Assembly: GCF_964340395.1 (NCBI RefSeq)
Contig: NC_135570.1
Coordinates: 18,398,821 to 18,462,820 of the forward strand
Reading direction: 5' to 3'
Source: Glandiceps talaboti
Taxonomy: Eukaryota > Hemichordata > Enteropneusta > Spengelidae
Length of the DNA: 64,000 nucleotides
The notes under the pieces are model-generated. The model was not told the DNA's origin and did not search any database. It worked only from the letters and a program-made list of their open reading frames with translations. The number at the start of each line of letters is the position of its first letter. The stretch's first letter is position 1. Shown one piece after another: positions 46,756 to 60,166 of this stretch. Made by a program: the position numbers and the translations under genes.

Positions 46756-47560
46756 CGATAATGGCCCTCTAAAAAATGGCAGCAGTATCAGAAAATGTAA
46801 AAAGCAAACTACTAGAATCAATTGCTTAATCTGGCCTTGAATAAACAAATAAAGTATTTATGGAGTAAAGACAACTGAATGCCATGCTGATTGTGATTTC
46901 TATAACCGTTATTAGGAAGTAAAATGTGTCAGCTACTTGTCCCATTCAATTAAAGCGTACTTATCACAGGTGTAAAATAACAGTGTTTAATTATCAACCC
47001 AGTACATGGTTGCTCTCAATGTAATCTATCTGTAAACATTCTCTGGACAAAATTTCATTTTTAATGGGGAGTAATGTTACCCTAAATATGGCATACAATT
47101 CATGATTTAATTAAATGTATGAACAAATGAAATTCTGGAGTACAGGAATAAATCTTGACCACTACTTTTCATGCAAGCCAAACAAGTTGTTCAGAGGAAC
47201 TTTTTAATATGGGCATGACAGTTTTGACTTTCCCCACCTTTTTACGACAGTGTGTATGAAATCGCCTTCAGTGACTGAGATGAAGTTGACACACACACAT
47301 CAGTTGTAAACAAAATGTGGCAGCTAGTGTCATGATGGCTTATCGAATTCAACTGAACTACTGGAATACAATACCAGATTTAAACTGAATCACTAATTAT
47401 GAAAATTGCTCATTAAAAACTAAAAAAAACTATGGTAACAGGCTTTTTTTGGACAATTTTTCTTTCTTGGGTTAATATATGCCAAATTATATGGAATTTG
47501 AAGAGTGCATGATACTGCTTAATTGCTTAATATTGTTCGTTATTCAAATGACTCATTAAG
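46756..47560. other. Downstream intron, unassigned with repeat-head fragment
   Basis: Nothing coding. ACCAGATTTAAACTGAATC at about 47372 is a head of the hairpin-ended family, and the LINE at 47561 is inserted shortly after it. Confidence 0.4.
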
Positions 47561-48010
47561 GTGGTTCTCCTCAGGGTTGCGTTCTGTCTCCTCTATTGTA
47601 TATCCTTTATACTGATGATTGCAGAAGTACACATGGGCGTAGCCATCTTGTAAAGTACGCCGACGATAGTGCTTTGCTTTCACTTCTATTGGGATCAGAA
47701 TGTCATCATGGTCCCGCTCTTGGCGAATTTGTCGATTGGTGTGATGTTTCTTATCTAAACTTAAATGTTAAGAAAACTAAGGATATGATAATCGACTTCA
47801 GGAGGCAAGAACGCAACCCTTCGACAACCATTGTTCACGGTCAAGAGGTTGAAATTGTTTCCAAGTACACTTACCTTGGTTCAATATTTGATAACAAATT
47901 GAAATGGGATTTAAACACCGATGCTATCTTGAAGAAAGGTCAGCAGCGACTGTATCTTTTAAGGAAATTGCGTTCATTTATGGTTGATAGAGAAATCTTA
48001 TCCCTTTTTT
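47561..48010 (+). pseudogene. LINE reverse transcriptase fragment, part 1 (split)
   Basis: In one open frame from 47563 to the insertion it encodes GSPQGCVLSPLLYILYTDDC, then KYADDSALLSLLLGSECHHG and YLGSIFDNKLKWDLNTDAIL. This covers the RT catalytic YADD box and thumb. It is 5'-truncated: everything before motif B is missing. At 48010 it is cut inside a codon following EILSLF by an AGCACAACTG element and resumes at about 49347. It is of the CR1/L2/Rex1 type and closer to the 5030-5985 relic than to the 2303 element. Confidence 0.88.
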
Positions 48011-48056
48011 AGCACAACTGAACTGAGGTTCAGTAGTGCTATAGGGATCGCCCGGC

Positions 48057-48090
<34 letters not shown>

Positions 48091-49346
48091 GTGTGTGTGT
48101 GTGTGTGTGTAAACAACTTAAAGTCAAAAACCGCTGAACCGATTGCCATGATATTTGATGGGTCCATTACCTTGGGTGTCTAGTTGGGAAATTGTTCAAA
48201 TCAAAATGATCGCATCGCAGGTGCTGGGCAGATTGGTGCGAAATTTGGTGGGAACATTCTTAAGGGCGTGTAAAGTAAGATTTGTTCATGACATGATGAT
48301 TCCATCAGTGATATGCAAATTGGGGCTAAAAATGTGTCTTTTTGGTTAAAAATCTATAATTCCAAAAGTACTGAGCAGATTGGGCTGAAATTTAATGGGA
48401 ATGTATCTAGGGATGTATGGACGAAGAAATATTAAACATACAATGATTCCATGAGTGATATGCAAATTAGGTGTAAAAATGTTCATTTTTGGTCAAAAAC
48501 TTATATCTCAAAAAGTACTTGGTCAATGAGTCTGAAACTTGGTGAGATGTTTCTGAAAGTGTAATTATGCAGATTTTCTTCAAAACATATTGACAAAATT
48601 GGCCCTAGCGACCATGACCACACCCTTAGCAACAACCAAATGGCAGTATATTTTGGTCAAATAACAACATCATATCTGGTAAGCAAATGAGTAAACATTC
48701 AAAAAATGTATGCAAATACCCTAGCAACCATGACCACGCCCTTAGCAACAGCCAAACGGTCGTTTATTTCACAAAGATAACAGGAATTAATAGACAATTG
48801 AATAAACATTCAAAAAATGTATGTAAATTTGCCTAGCAACATGACCACGCCCATAGCAACAGCCAAATGATCACGAATATTGCAAAGATAACAAGTGATT
48901 AATAGACAATTGAATAAACATTCAAAAAATGTATGCAAATGTGCCTAGCAACAAGACCACGCCCATAGCAACAGCCAAATGATCATGTATATTGCAAAGA
49001 TAACAACGGGGGATTAATAGACAATTGAATAAACATTCAAAAAATGTATGTAAATATGCCTAACAACAAGACCACGCCATAGCAACAGCCAAATAATCAC
49101 GAATATTGCAAAGATAATATCAGGAATTCATACACAAGTGAACAAAAACATACAAATATGTATGCAAATATATCTAACAACATGACCACGCCCATAGCAA
49201 CAGTCAAATGATAGCATATATCGTAAAGATAGCAACATGGTTGGATAGGCAACTAGATAGTTATTCAACAAAATGACCACTTATATGCATATGGATAAAC
49301 TATTAGAAACTGTACAGTTGTGCTACAACACCATTGGCGGTATTTT
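48011..49346 (+). mobile_element. AGCACAACTG-family element inserted in a LINE
   Basis: It has the full head AGCACAACTGAACTGAGG and GTTCAGTAGTGCT hairpin, (GTCT)n and (GT)n, the conserved block, about five 110-120-bp core repeats, and an end with CAGTTGTGCT at 49315-49324 followed by ACAACACCATTGGCGGTA. Because the target is a reading frame, the empty site can be rebuilt: CCCTTTTTT joined to ATAAAACT restores the frame. The join needs no target duplication. A duplication of up to four T cannot be excluded. Confidence 0.88.
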
Positions 49347-49831
49347 ATAAAACTTACATTGAGAGCGTTATTTCATTTTCGTTCATTTGTTGGTTTCAAA
49401 ATCTGACAGTCAAAGACAAAAGTTCACTTGATAGAATTGTGTCTCTTAGCTCAAAATTAACTGGAATGCCCCAGAGAAATCTGTCATCATTTTATAATCA
49501 GCAAGTAGTTAGGAAAGCCCGCTCTATTGTTTTATCTAGTAATCATGTTTTATCTAGACAGAGTTCGACATACTTCCATCTGGTCGTTGTTTTAGATGCC
49601 CGGCTTGCAGATCAAACCGGTGCAAGTTGTCATTCATTTCCACCGCTGTGCGGCTTATGAATGATTCGTAAACTTTTTGAGTGATGTTGATTGTCTTAGT
49701 ATCGTTCTGTGTCTCTGTATATATTGTTTTGTATTTTTATTTATTTTTTTTTTTGATATATTGATGTATTGTATTTGAGCCACACTTTTAATTGGGATGA
49801 ATAAAGTTCTATTGAATTGAATTGAACAAAA
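49347..49831 (+). pseudogene. LINE fragment, part 2, with 3' tail
   Basis: It continues the RT C-terminal region: FYKTYIESVISFSFICWFQN, then VKDKSSLDRIVSLSSKLTGM. It degenerates near the end (CCGGTGCAAGTTGTCATTCA). The 3' UTR has GAATAAAG at about 49798 and a terminal (TTGAA)n tract to 49828, typical of a LINE 3' end. Confidence 0.85.
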
Positions 49832-51966
49832 AATCATTATTTTGAAATGCCTAAAGAAGCCCTATTTTATCACTATAAACTCATGATATTTGCATACAAC
49901 TAAGACGATTGACAGAGGATTATGCAAAATACATGCGATGTCAAACCTCTCAAAGAATACCGACATTTGCAAATATATTTCCGAAATTCATTGATGACCG
50001 AGTTTCATACCGTCTCAAGATTTACTGCTCACGTCCTCGTATTATATTTGATTCTTGTACATGTACTTCGAAAACTGTTGATACGTTGGTCACGGTCATA
50101 TGCAAGCTGGCACATTTGCAAAAAATCCTGTGAATTAGTAACTGTCTAGTTTCAGAACCTTCCGGCGCGGCACAGACTGTCAGTGCACTGATACTCGAAC
50201 TCGCTGTCAAAATCATTACATACACACGTCAGGCTTTCGGTCGGTCAATTGACCATTACAGACATTTGAACACACCAAAATCGTTAGCTAGATAACAATT
50301 TTTAATCGTGGTTTACATTTGTGCTGTGTTTTGATTGAATCAGGAAAACTTGGTTCAAAATAAACTTCACAAGTAGCGTATGCACGTAACATTCATGGCA
50401 ATATCACCAAAGCATGGCAATGTGAGCTTGTTTTAATTTGTATTTCAGGAATACTTCCATAATATCTTGCATCTCCGATTTCGAGTTGGTTTAAAATGTC
50501 TTTGATTTTCTTATTATTTTCCTTCCGTGTTCTTACAAAAAAGGCTGTTTTAGGATTGACTAGACTTGTCCTATTTCCAGAAAACAGTCAATGTTCACAT
50601 GCATGTACTCGTCCGAGTTATACTGAATGGGTACAATATGAGTATCACCAGAGCTATGTATTTCAATTTTCAAAACAAACCCATAACAATCGAGTCTAGT
50701 TTTGTTTATCCGTCTGAGCTGTCTACGATATCAGTCAATGTATCTGGATATGCAGTGATGTGCCAATACATATTGAAAGTTATTTTTAATCGAAAGACTT
50801 AGCCATTTTCAGATGCCAACATGAGCAATGCGTCAGACAATCAAACGCGAAAGACACCACAACTAACTAAAAGAAAACGCATGTAATTTGTAGCAAGCTA
50901 GCTGTGTGGAAAGATTATTTATGTAGTGGTCAAACTGAGGAGCATAGAAATATTTTGGGTTCATTGTAACAGCCAAATTCAGCATGACTTCTGTAATAAG
51001 GCAAAATTTCCCCCTTTTGGATTTAATGGAGTGCGTACGCCATACGTACAGACAGGAAATAGTAACATGGTGATTCCACCGTGGTTCAGAAAGTGGCCAT
51101 GCTACTACATCTAGTTCCGAAATTTCCCATGTTTGACGATCGAAACTGAGCAAAATTTAACGTAATGCAGTTATTCCGAAATTCAAAACGAAATATTTGT
51201 ATCGGGAAGTACTTCCGGGAAAAGTGAAGTTTAGACACACATGGCCACTATAGATAGCACTGTGGATCTGCCGCCGGACAGAGTAACATCATAATAACCT
51301 TGGACTTGACTTTGGCCATGCCTCTGATTACTAATTAATGAGATGACATCAATAAACTGGGCTTCCGCGCCATTTGCAATCTGATCTTGTGTATCACATT
51401 CCAGTCGAACGACCTCGATTTGCCGTGCTTCTACGATGCTACACTTTATATAATCAAAATGACAATTAGAATAACTGAAGACTCATTTTATCCACTGCTT
51501 GGTGATACTTTTATTGCATGACACGCCTGGAAATCTTCTGCAAGTCAAATTTTACGCTGTATTTCAAAATCGGCATTTTCTCCGTTTACATTTTCAAGCC
51601 CCCAGACTAAGTTCTAAAGTCTCGAAGTCGACAGTACTTCCTCGCAATCAATTGAGATTTTCTCTGGTGCTTTCTTAGGTATTGTTCTTACAAAGAGTGT
51701 CTCAGAATTTGTAAATTCGCTCTATTACGTGTGAAATTGATGATTAAGTGAGCAAAATCTGTCAATAAGCTTCCCATTATAATTTGTCAACTTTCGAGGC
51801 ATGGTGTAAAGGAACGACAGATGGCAGAAAAAAAGTGAGACACACTTTTGTTATGTGTGAAGTGAACATTCTAAAACACCAAAGAAATGGAAAATCGGGT
51901 GACAGGTGGTCTCTTCCGAGGCATTTATATTGGCGCCTTGAGATTATCAAGACACCTTTATTCATA
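49832..51966. other. Unassigned stretch
   Basis: No gene or clear transposon. Around 50820-50920 (ACTAAAAGAAAACGCATG, TTTGTAGCAAGC) it is alignable with 59360-59450 (TTGATAGAAAATATG, TTTGTAGCAAAC), suggesting an old dispersed repeat. Several open frames of 60-100 codons have no coding character that I can support. Confidence 0.35.
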
Positions 51967-52670
51967 CCTTAAAGGTGATTCAAAATGCTCACATTCACTA
52001 TTGCTATTTTGCTAGACGACATGTTTGTGAAATGTATACTGGTTTTAAAACTTTAAAAAAGCGTCTGCAAACACCTTAAAATGACCTTTTTTCAGTCAGT
52101 TCCCTTCGGATTTACTTCGAGAGTTTTCGGGTATTTCCGGTCCCACCTAGACCACAGGATTTTATGACGTCATAAGGAGACATGGTTAGCACGTAGCCTA
52201 TGACGAGCATAGTCAACAGGTGAATAAAACTCAACAGCATTGTGAAAAAATACATTGCTGGTGGTTGTAATAGACATCAGTAAACAAAAACTACAGTCTA
52301 CATGTCTTATTAACCAACATTTACTGGTATTTACTCACACTTCCTGACTAATTGTCAGTGTCTGTGGGCAAATGCTAAAATATTATGTCCCCATATTATA
52401 GCAAAATAAATCAAAATGGCCAGACAAGATACACATAAACACTTGTAATGTCGCGTGTTTCACATTCAGTGACTTTTATTTATCTGATTTTTTATTATTT
52501 GCCGATTAGAAGCATCACAATACCATCGACATGCATGATGCGTTGACGGCATATTTTAGCCTACTATACTCATACTCGCTGATGTCGCCTTTTGAACGGC
52601 ACATACAAAGTAAACACATTTCATCTCGAATAGATATACTAGCTATTAGAATACCCATATTATCAGCAAT

Positions 52671-53820
52671 AGAAATTGCAAAGAATTACAAAATTTCGTG
52701 AGTTTCGTATTGTCATTTATATGACTTTAGCAACTCGTCTGGAAGAAAACTTGTATGGTTTCCCTTGTTGTGATATCACTTCATACAACAAGCCTATTTA
52801 ATATTCATTAGAAGAATTTTGTAACGAATCATGGTATTCGAAGTATACAGTTTAGGAAACCAACAAATCAAATATCGCGATGTGTTCATGATATATGATT
52901 GGACAATACTGATGTCGGCAATCAAGGTCGTGACCCCAGCACATGGTTATCAGAGAAAGTCTGCAACTAGATATTAGACACGTTCGCTTCAGTCCAATTT
53001 CTCAGTGTTTGGTTTGACATTAGAGACATTTTTTCTGTACGACTTTTGCAATATATCTAAATGATAAATATGGATTATTTCAACAAATGTGGATAAATTC
53101 AACCCGAATGTGCTCTCCGAGTCCATACGTACATACACCCACTTCAGCTTTGTTCGGTGGAACTCCCGGAACTACATTGTATCCTACGTATATATACTGC
53201 TGTGACCGCGGTGACTGCCCGCGAAGCATAACTTGACAACACTACCCACCTACCGATAATCAAATATATAATAATCCCATGTACACCATGATAAAAACAC
53301 GCAATAATTCGAGTCCCCAACACGTTGATGAGCCCTACTTCTGTTCAGTCCGACTGCGAGTTTCTGAGGTTTTACATGGGTCTCAGACTCGGACTAGAGT
53401 ATCGCGCCCTAGGCCCTAGACAGCCCTGGCAGAAAATAATATATGTAAACTTGCGCTCACAAGCCAAACATGTGACAATACAAGACCACAACGACATAGT
53501 GCGGGGGCATATGGCAGATTTTGGGGTTTCGTGTGAAATTCAGGTTAATTTTTGCCAACGTATCTCATTGTGTTCCCCATCATCTGAGCAATTAAAAAAT
53601 ATATGTTGGCAATTTTTATTTCAATATTAAGGGTAATTTTTGCAGCAATTTCATAAATGATGTAAAATCATGATTTGTCTGTATATTGATGGCATATTGA
53701 TGCCGTCAGTATTGTCTGTATATTTGATGTTGCTGATTGCTATTCTTTCAAAAATGTACGCCAACCATGAATTATTTCAGTTACTATGAATACTCTGGTT
53801 GGTTTTTATCTTTTAAAGCA
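52671..53820. other. Interior of the inverted unit, left half
   Basis: Unassigned sequence. An open frame at 53325-53630 has no recognisable domain. Confidence 0.3.
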
Positions 53821-54350
53821 CAAGTAAATCCACACCTTGACTATGCTTCCCCAGTGTCTTCCCCACATATATACGAATAGGGATATTGCATTTTTGGAAA
53901 AAGCTTGGTGGCTTGAATTATGAGGACAGTTACGCATATTGAAACTGACAACTTTAGAAACTAGATGAATTAGAGCTGATTTGCTTGAAGTGTATAAACT
54001 TTTCCATTTACATATTCACCATGATCCAGTTGTATTTTTCAAAGTATCTACTTCGACAACAAGAGGATATAGATTGAAATGATTTAAAGACAGATCCAGA
54101 TTGGATATACCAAAATATTTTTTCAGTCGACATGTTGTAAACATTTGGAAGTTTACCAGAAAGGGTTATTGTTATTACTACACCAATTAAATCATTGTAA
54201 TTACTTAGTAATTATTTTAATCCAGATTGGATATACGTAAATATTTTTTCCAGTCAATATGTCGTAGACATTTGGAACAGTTTGCCAGAAAGGGTTATTG
54301 TGACTACAATAAAGGCATTCATTTATTGTATAGAACTACCCTTGCCAAAT
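53821..54350 (+). pseudogene. Decayed LINE C-terminal fragment with internal duplication
   Basis: Broken frames encode HLDYASPVSSPHIY, LLEVYKLFHLHIHHDPVVFF and RSRLDIPKYFFSRHVVNIW, the pattern of the C-terminal region of CR1-type ORF2 (R...YFFS.R.V..WN.LP..V). The last block is present twice, near 54091-54180 and 54222-54310. Stops and frame changes are frequent. Confidence 0.65.
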
Positions 54351-56699
54351 GATATGTCCTTTTGACCAATTTCGGCGTATTGATGTGAGTTGTTATCAAG
54401 TGTACATACACACGTTAAAAATATTCCTTTTCAGATCTGGCATCTGGTTTTAATACGTATCTACACATGTAGTATTGAATCCTGGACAGGTACATTCTAC
54501 ACAGGATATAGAGTCCAAGTTAGGTCTATGCAAAATTTGAAATTTTACCTCTCAATATTAGCATACAAGTTACATAAATTGGACGTCTTGCAAATATTAG
54601 ATAGAAAAGAAACATCACTCAGTAAAACACCTTTAGAAACCTTTAGAATGTTTTACCCCCACTTTTGACCAATTGAGATACTGTCTAGAGCAATGAAAAA
54701 AGTCAATATGGCAGCTACTTTAGAACGTTTTTGTTATTTGTTCTGTATGCAGTTCTCCCTCTACGTTCTGTAGAAATATAATATTAAAAAGTAAATGAAT
54801 CGTTGTTAAAGGCATGAGTGCTTATTAATTTCCACTTTGCAATGGTGTCAAAATGAGATAGACTTAGTCATCAAGTTGGCATGTGACTACTTATTCCCAG
54901 CAATGAAGGTTATTTGTGTATGAGAATTACCAAAAGATGTAGAAGGGTATTTTCCATGTTGTTTACGTTGAGGATTTGAATGTCAGATTTTCTTTGAGTA
55001 CTAAAACATGTGGAATGATAGCTAACAATGCAATAAAATTTGATTAAAGATGCTATTTTCTGGTGGGTTGGTGGTTGGGGTTGGGTGGTACATTAGAATG
55101 TGTCTCTGCTGTTACTTTCAACCTTTATTCATGACTGACCAAGAGGAATTTCGTTGCGTAATCGAATGTAAGAGTACCTTCACGCTGAATAACTAAACTA
55201 AATATGCATATATTCATATTGTTCCTTTGAAATATTATAAAAGATATTCTTCAGATACTGAATTTATCATCTTTATTTTGTACTACATTGTCCTGTATTC
55301 TGTTTTATTTTAGAATTTCGATGAAATAACGTAATCAAATGTAACAGCGGAGAACACGTCTATTCATGTTGTTCCTTTCACTTGACATGTAACGCCAACC
55401 AAATAGCTATACTAGTAGAAACGTAGACAATGCATACAACATAATGCCGTGAGAGACTAGACAATAGTTTTGAATACAAATGATTGGGTCTATTCAGTCG
55501 AATACATAACTTTGTATAGTAATGATTCAATTGATGCTACGCTATTGATCAAAAATATGTTTATACCAGGTGTAAACTGAATGCCTTCAGTAAAGGCCAA
55601 ACTTTAGATTGCTGCTCCTTCACGCCTTGTCGAAAGAAAAATTCTGCGCTACCACAAATGATATTGCATATCCATTAGTTACTACATCAATAAATAAAAC
55701 GTAGCTTTGGAAAACATTGTCCATTTTTGCATGTTTATCCACATACTGCCCTTAATTCTATGTTTGCCATTGTAAAACCTTTAAAATGATTGGTCTGTGA
55801 GTCTGTTAACAATCAAAAATAATTGTTTTTAAAAATAGTAAGTTTATGAGTACTTGTTGGTGATACTTTCAATTCATAATCATATTTTAATATTCTGAAT
55901 GACAAGTAAAGTCAGAAGGAATATTTGAACTGTTTCTTTTATTGAATTTGCCCAAATTTCAGTGATAAACAATAATTTTCATTCAGATACGCACTCATGG
56001 GTTTCCTAACCCTGCCATAGAGGGCGTCAATTTAAATTTTTTTCATCTCATTGAAGACATTTAGGGTCGTTTGGGTCATGAGAAACAGAATTCAGGCTGC
56101 CCTTACATATACCTACCAATTACTGTTATCTTTACAATATACATAATGTTCTGACTGTTGCTATGGACATGGTCTTGTTGATAGGCATATTTGCATACAT
56201 GTTTTGATATTTTTTTTTGCCTGACTAACCAAAAATGTTATCTTTGCAAAATATACTGGCATTGTTGGCTGTTGCTAAGGCCATATCAATGGAAGTTGAC
56301 TATAATCATGGATTCATGGGTTTTCATTGCCTAACCAATTGTTAAGAATAGGGTCTTGGGGCCAAATTTTATTTTAGCCCCCTCAAACTAATTTTGAAGA
56401 TAAAAATTGCCAACATGTATTTTTTTATATGTGGTCCTATAATGAACATAACCATATATGTTTCATAAAATTAACATGCATTTCACACGAAAACCCATAT
56501 GCCCCTGCACTAAAACTGTGAAACATTTACAGGTCACTCTCATTTTATATATGGACAACAAAATTAGGTCGGCCACAGTTCCATTTACATGCAATGACTC
56601 GGAGCGTGATTCCATATGCTTGGAGCAAATCGAATCAATAAGTGTATTATGGGACCAACAAATATATTGTGGTACTGCATGTCCTGATACGTCTTCTTG
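54351..56699. other. Interior of the inverted unit, right half
   Basis: AT-rich. It has an ACCAGGTGTAAACTGAATGC head at 55567 and, near 56150-56290, traces of core repeats (TTGCTATGGACATGGTCTTG is the reverse of the AGCACAACTG-family core). No gene supported. Confidence 0.35.
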
Positions 56700-57346
56700 A
56701 AGTTTCCCATGGGTATTCTAATACCTAGTACATGTGTATATTTCTTGGAGATGAAATAAAAGGCGACGGGAGTACGAGTATAGTAGGCTAAAATATGCCG
56801 TCCTCTGATGCCGTTGACCCCGGCCCTCAATGCATCACGACGGCATTGTAATGCTTCTTCTAAGCAAATGATAAAAAATCAGATAAATAAAAGTCAACAC
56901 CCGACATTACAAGTGTTTATGTATATCTCGTCAAGCCGTTTGATTTATTTTGCCATAATATGGGGACATAATATTTTAGCATTTATACCCACAGACACTG
57001 ACAATTACATGTAGACTGTAGTTTTTGTTTACTGATGTCTATTACAACCACCAGCAATGTATTTTTTCACAATGCTGTTCAGTTTTATTCACCTGTTGAT
57101 TACGCTCGTCATAGCCTACGTGCTAACCATGTCTCCTTATGACGTCATAAAATCCCCGTGGTCTAGGTGGGACCGGAAATACCCGAAAACTCTCGAAGTA
57201 AATCCGAAGAGAACTGACTGAAAAAAGGTCATTTTAAGGCGTTTGCAGATGCTTTTTTCAAGTTTTAAAACCAGAATATGTTTCACTAACATGTCGTCTA
57301 GCAAAATAGCAATAGTGAATGTGAGCATTTTGAATCACCTTTAAGC

Positions 57347-57479
57347 AAACTCTCACTTTCAGCCATAGACAATAGCATTTAAGAAAAGCGAAAAAACTTT
57401 CAGAAAATATATGGGTTGATGGTGTAAACTTTATTCATTGTTGAGAAACAATAACTTGAAAATATGTCACCCTTAAAAT
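57347..57479. other. Short unassigned gap
   Basis: About 130 bp between the inverted arm and the next repeat, without a recognised feature. Confidence 0.3.
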
Positions 57480-58245
57480 CTTCCCTTTGTGCATCTCCAC
57501 CTTATTAAAGGTAAAAGTTGTATCAACAACATCTTAACACAGGTACGTATTATTATAGTTGATATATGCACCATATATGAAATTTGAATCTTGCATTTTT
57601 AAGATATAGCCTAGTTACCTAAAATCATTAATTATGCAAATATTTCATTAAAACTGTAAACTCTATCAATTTTAAAGAACATATGCACTACATTGTATTG
57701 AAATTGAAGTATGCAGTCTTTAGATATAGCCTAATTACCAAAAATCATTCATTATGCAAATTATTCATTAACACTGTAAGGTACATCAACAAACTTTATA
57801 GGACATATTCGATTTGTTATGATTAACGTGTGTACTGAATGGTGTTGAAATTTAAGTATGCAGTCTTAAGATATAGCCTAATTACCGAAAATAATTACTT
57901 ATGCAAATTATTTATTAACACTATAAGGTACATCAACAGACTTTATAGGACATATGCATTTTCTAATGGTTAATGTATGTACTAAATTATATTGAATTTG
58001 AAGTATGCAGTCTTAAGATATTGCTTTATTAGTTGATTTCATTGATATTCAAATTTCCCTATTTGACATAAACAGATCTCATTAAAAAACTAATCAGGTC
58101 TAGCCATTACCCCAAACATTATGTGTACCAAATTTCAGTATAACTGAGCCAGCCGTTTTTAAGAAAATGATGACATAGCCAGACAGACACACACACAGAC
58201 AGACATCCCCCTTTTAATACCTCCCGTACCCTTACGGAAGGTAAA
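57480..58245 (+). mobile_element. Hairpin-tailed repeat with about 145-bp core units
   Basis: Four core units carry TTGAAGTATGCAGTCTTAAG, ATATAGCCTAATTACCGAAA and TTATGCAAATTATTCATTAA. The tail is (ACAG)n then TACCTCCCGTACCCTTACGG. The same tail occurs at about 35200. Confidence 0.7.
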
Positions 58246-59880
58246 AACTAGACATCGCTACAAGGAGGAGACATTGGATTCCATGTATGAACATTTCATA
58301 TCAACAATCAAACAACAAGTGCTATCTTTAGAGGCCTCAGAAAATTCATGCTGCCCAACACCTGTGGCATGTAAACTTTGCATCTGGACAAGTAAAAACA
58401 TAAATCCGTTCGTCCAATGGACAAGTGAACTTCATGTGAAAATTATGGGCCATGACATTAAAAACAGCTGATGTATTCTAGACAAATTAGTGGGAGTGAC
58501 CAAATTGTAATTGGAGCTTTTTTATATACAAAATGTTGCAAAACCACTTCAAGTTAGTGCGCAACTGAAGCAATTAATATATCTAGGTAGGCAATCGATT
58601 GTGTCAACCATGCAATGGCAGAACTCTATCATAGCAAATCAAAACACTTTAGCCATGTAATTGGCAATTCTAAGAAAGAATTGAGAATGGAAATTACTGT
58701 CATGAGATACACATTAGTCAGTTGTTTGACAGAATGAGGAGAGCTCCGTTCAAAACTAACTTCAAAAGGTGTTCAAGCATATCACGTATGATACTATTAT
58801 TAGTCTGTACCCTACCCTAGTCCAAGTATTTGTTCTTCTGGAGTATGGCATTGATGTTTCCACACTGTTTCTCATGTCAAAATGTCATTAGATTTTCCCT
58901 ATAATATTCCTTTCGTGTTTTTTGATACAGTTTGATAATGTTTCAAAATAGATTTAAATTTGTCATAATTCTAAGATCTATGTGTCATCTCTGAAAACTG
59001 TCAATCAATTATGCTGTAAGTTGTACTGTAGTATTCATAAAAATGTTATGTCATGTGCTTCTACAAAAACTCCCAAATACTGTCGAATATGGGTTGGGCT
59101 GAGGTACGTACTTCAAAAGTCATGTACACTAACGAGATACGTAGTGCAGTCGAGTAGTGAAAACTGATCAAGGGAAAGGGAAGTTAGGTCTAGCAATTAA
59201 TGTGGCTGTCTATGATGTTTGTTGGTTTCATTTAGTGAAGATTACTAGTAATGTCTGAATGCACTAACAAACATTGATAAAAAAGTCAACAATACTTCAA
59301 TACATTTCAATCTAGACTCCATTTCTCAGATGGCAATTTCCAGACAGTGTGTGTACCAACATGAGTGACATGTGGCACATCATGTAATCAAAGACACAGC
59401 AACTAATTGATAGAAAATATGTTTATTTGTAGCAAACTGTGAATGGAAAATGAATGGGAATTATAAGTTGACAATCACTTTACCTGAGTTGATTTTCTAA
59501 AGTTTAAATCTTTTGTTCCTTGACTCTCGTTATTCATTCCAATGTCCACGGCCCGTGGCTGAAATTGTGCTTCACAGCCCGGCATATCGTCATCAAAGCA
59601 AACATTAGTCACGAAAAGTGTGTCAGTTGCTGCTTCATTTCCATGTATGATATAGATGGATCATCTGTTTTCAATAATTCAAGGTATGCAATATCATTTT
59701 GTAATGTAACCACTCCACAAGGAATATAACCAGTGAGCTTGTGTCCGCCATTTAGTAAGATATGGCTTTGAGCTGACTTGAGTTCTTCAGAACTGCTTTC
59801 CCGTCATGGTAATGCCTCCCGAGTGAAGTCAAACTAGTTACTTTATGTTTATGTCCTTTCTACTATGGGGTGAGATCCCC
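58246..59880. other. Unassigned stretch
   Basis: No gene, RNA or complete repeat supported. 59360-59450 aligns loosely with 50820-50920. Confidence 0.3.
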
Positions 59881-60166
59881 GCCAAATTTATAGATGTATT
59901 TAATTGACACAATCATTTCTGTATTTATTCACTTCTTTATTTTAATAAAATTAATGTACTTACTTTGTCAAATTAATTTATCTTATTATAATTATTTCTT
60001 TATTTATTCACTTATTTATTTTAATAAAATGGATGTATTTACTTTATTGTCAAATTAATTTATTTCAATTATTTTTATTTAATATTTCCACAATTATTTC
60101 TGTATTTATTCACTTATTTATTATAATTATTTCTCTATTTATTTATTCACTTATTTATTTTAAGAA
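59881..60166 (+). repeat. ATTTATTCACTTATTTATT low-complexity block
   Basis: Repeated TTTATTCACTTATTTATTTT and TAATTATTTCTGTATTTATT motifs. Very AT-rich, no coding potential. Confidence 0.75.

Larger units (their letters stand above)
51967..57346. mobile_element. 5.4-kb unit bounded by long inverted arms and TTAA
   Basis: The left arm, about 51967-52670, is the reverse complement of about 56700-57346 over roughly 650-700 bp with indels. The ends read CTTAAAGGTGATTCAAAATG on the left and its inverse on the right, both next to TTAA. Matching blocks include TTTTGCTAGACGACATG, GTATTTCCGGTCCCACCTAG, TATGACGTCATAAGGAGACA and GTTAGCACGTAGCCTATGAC. No transposase is seen inside. It could be a fold-back or long-terminal-inverted-repeat transposon, or two solo elements in opposite orientation. 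Confidence 0.65.
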
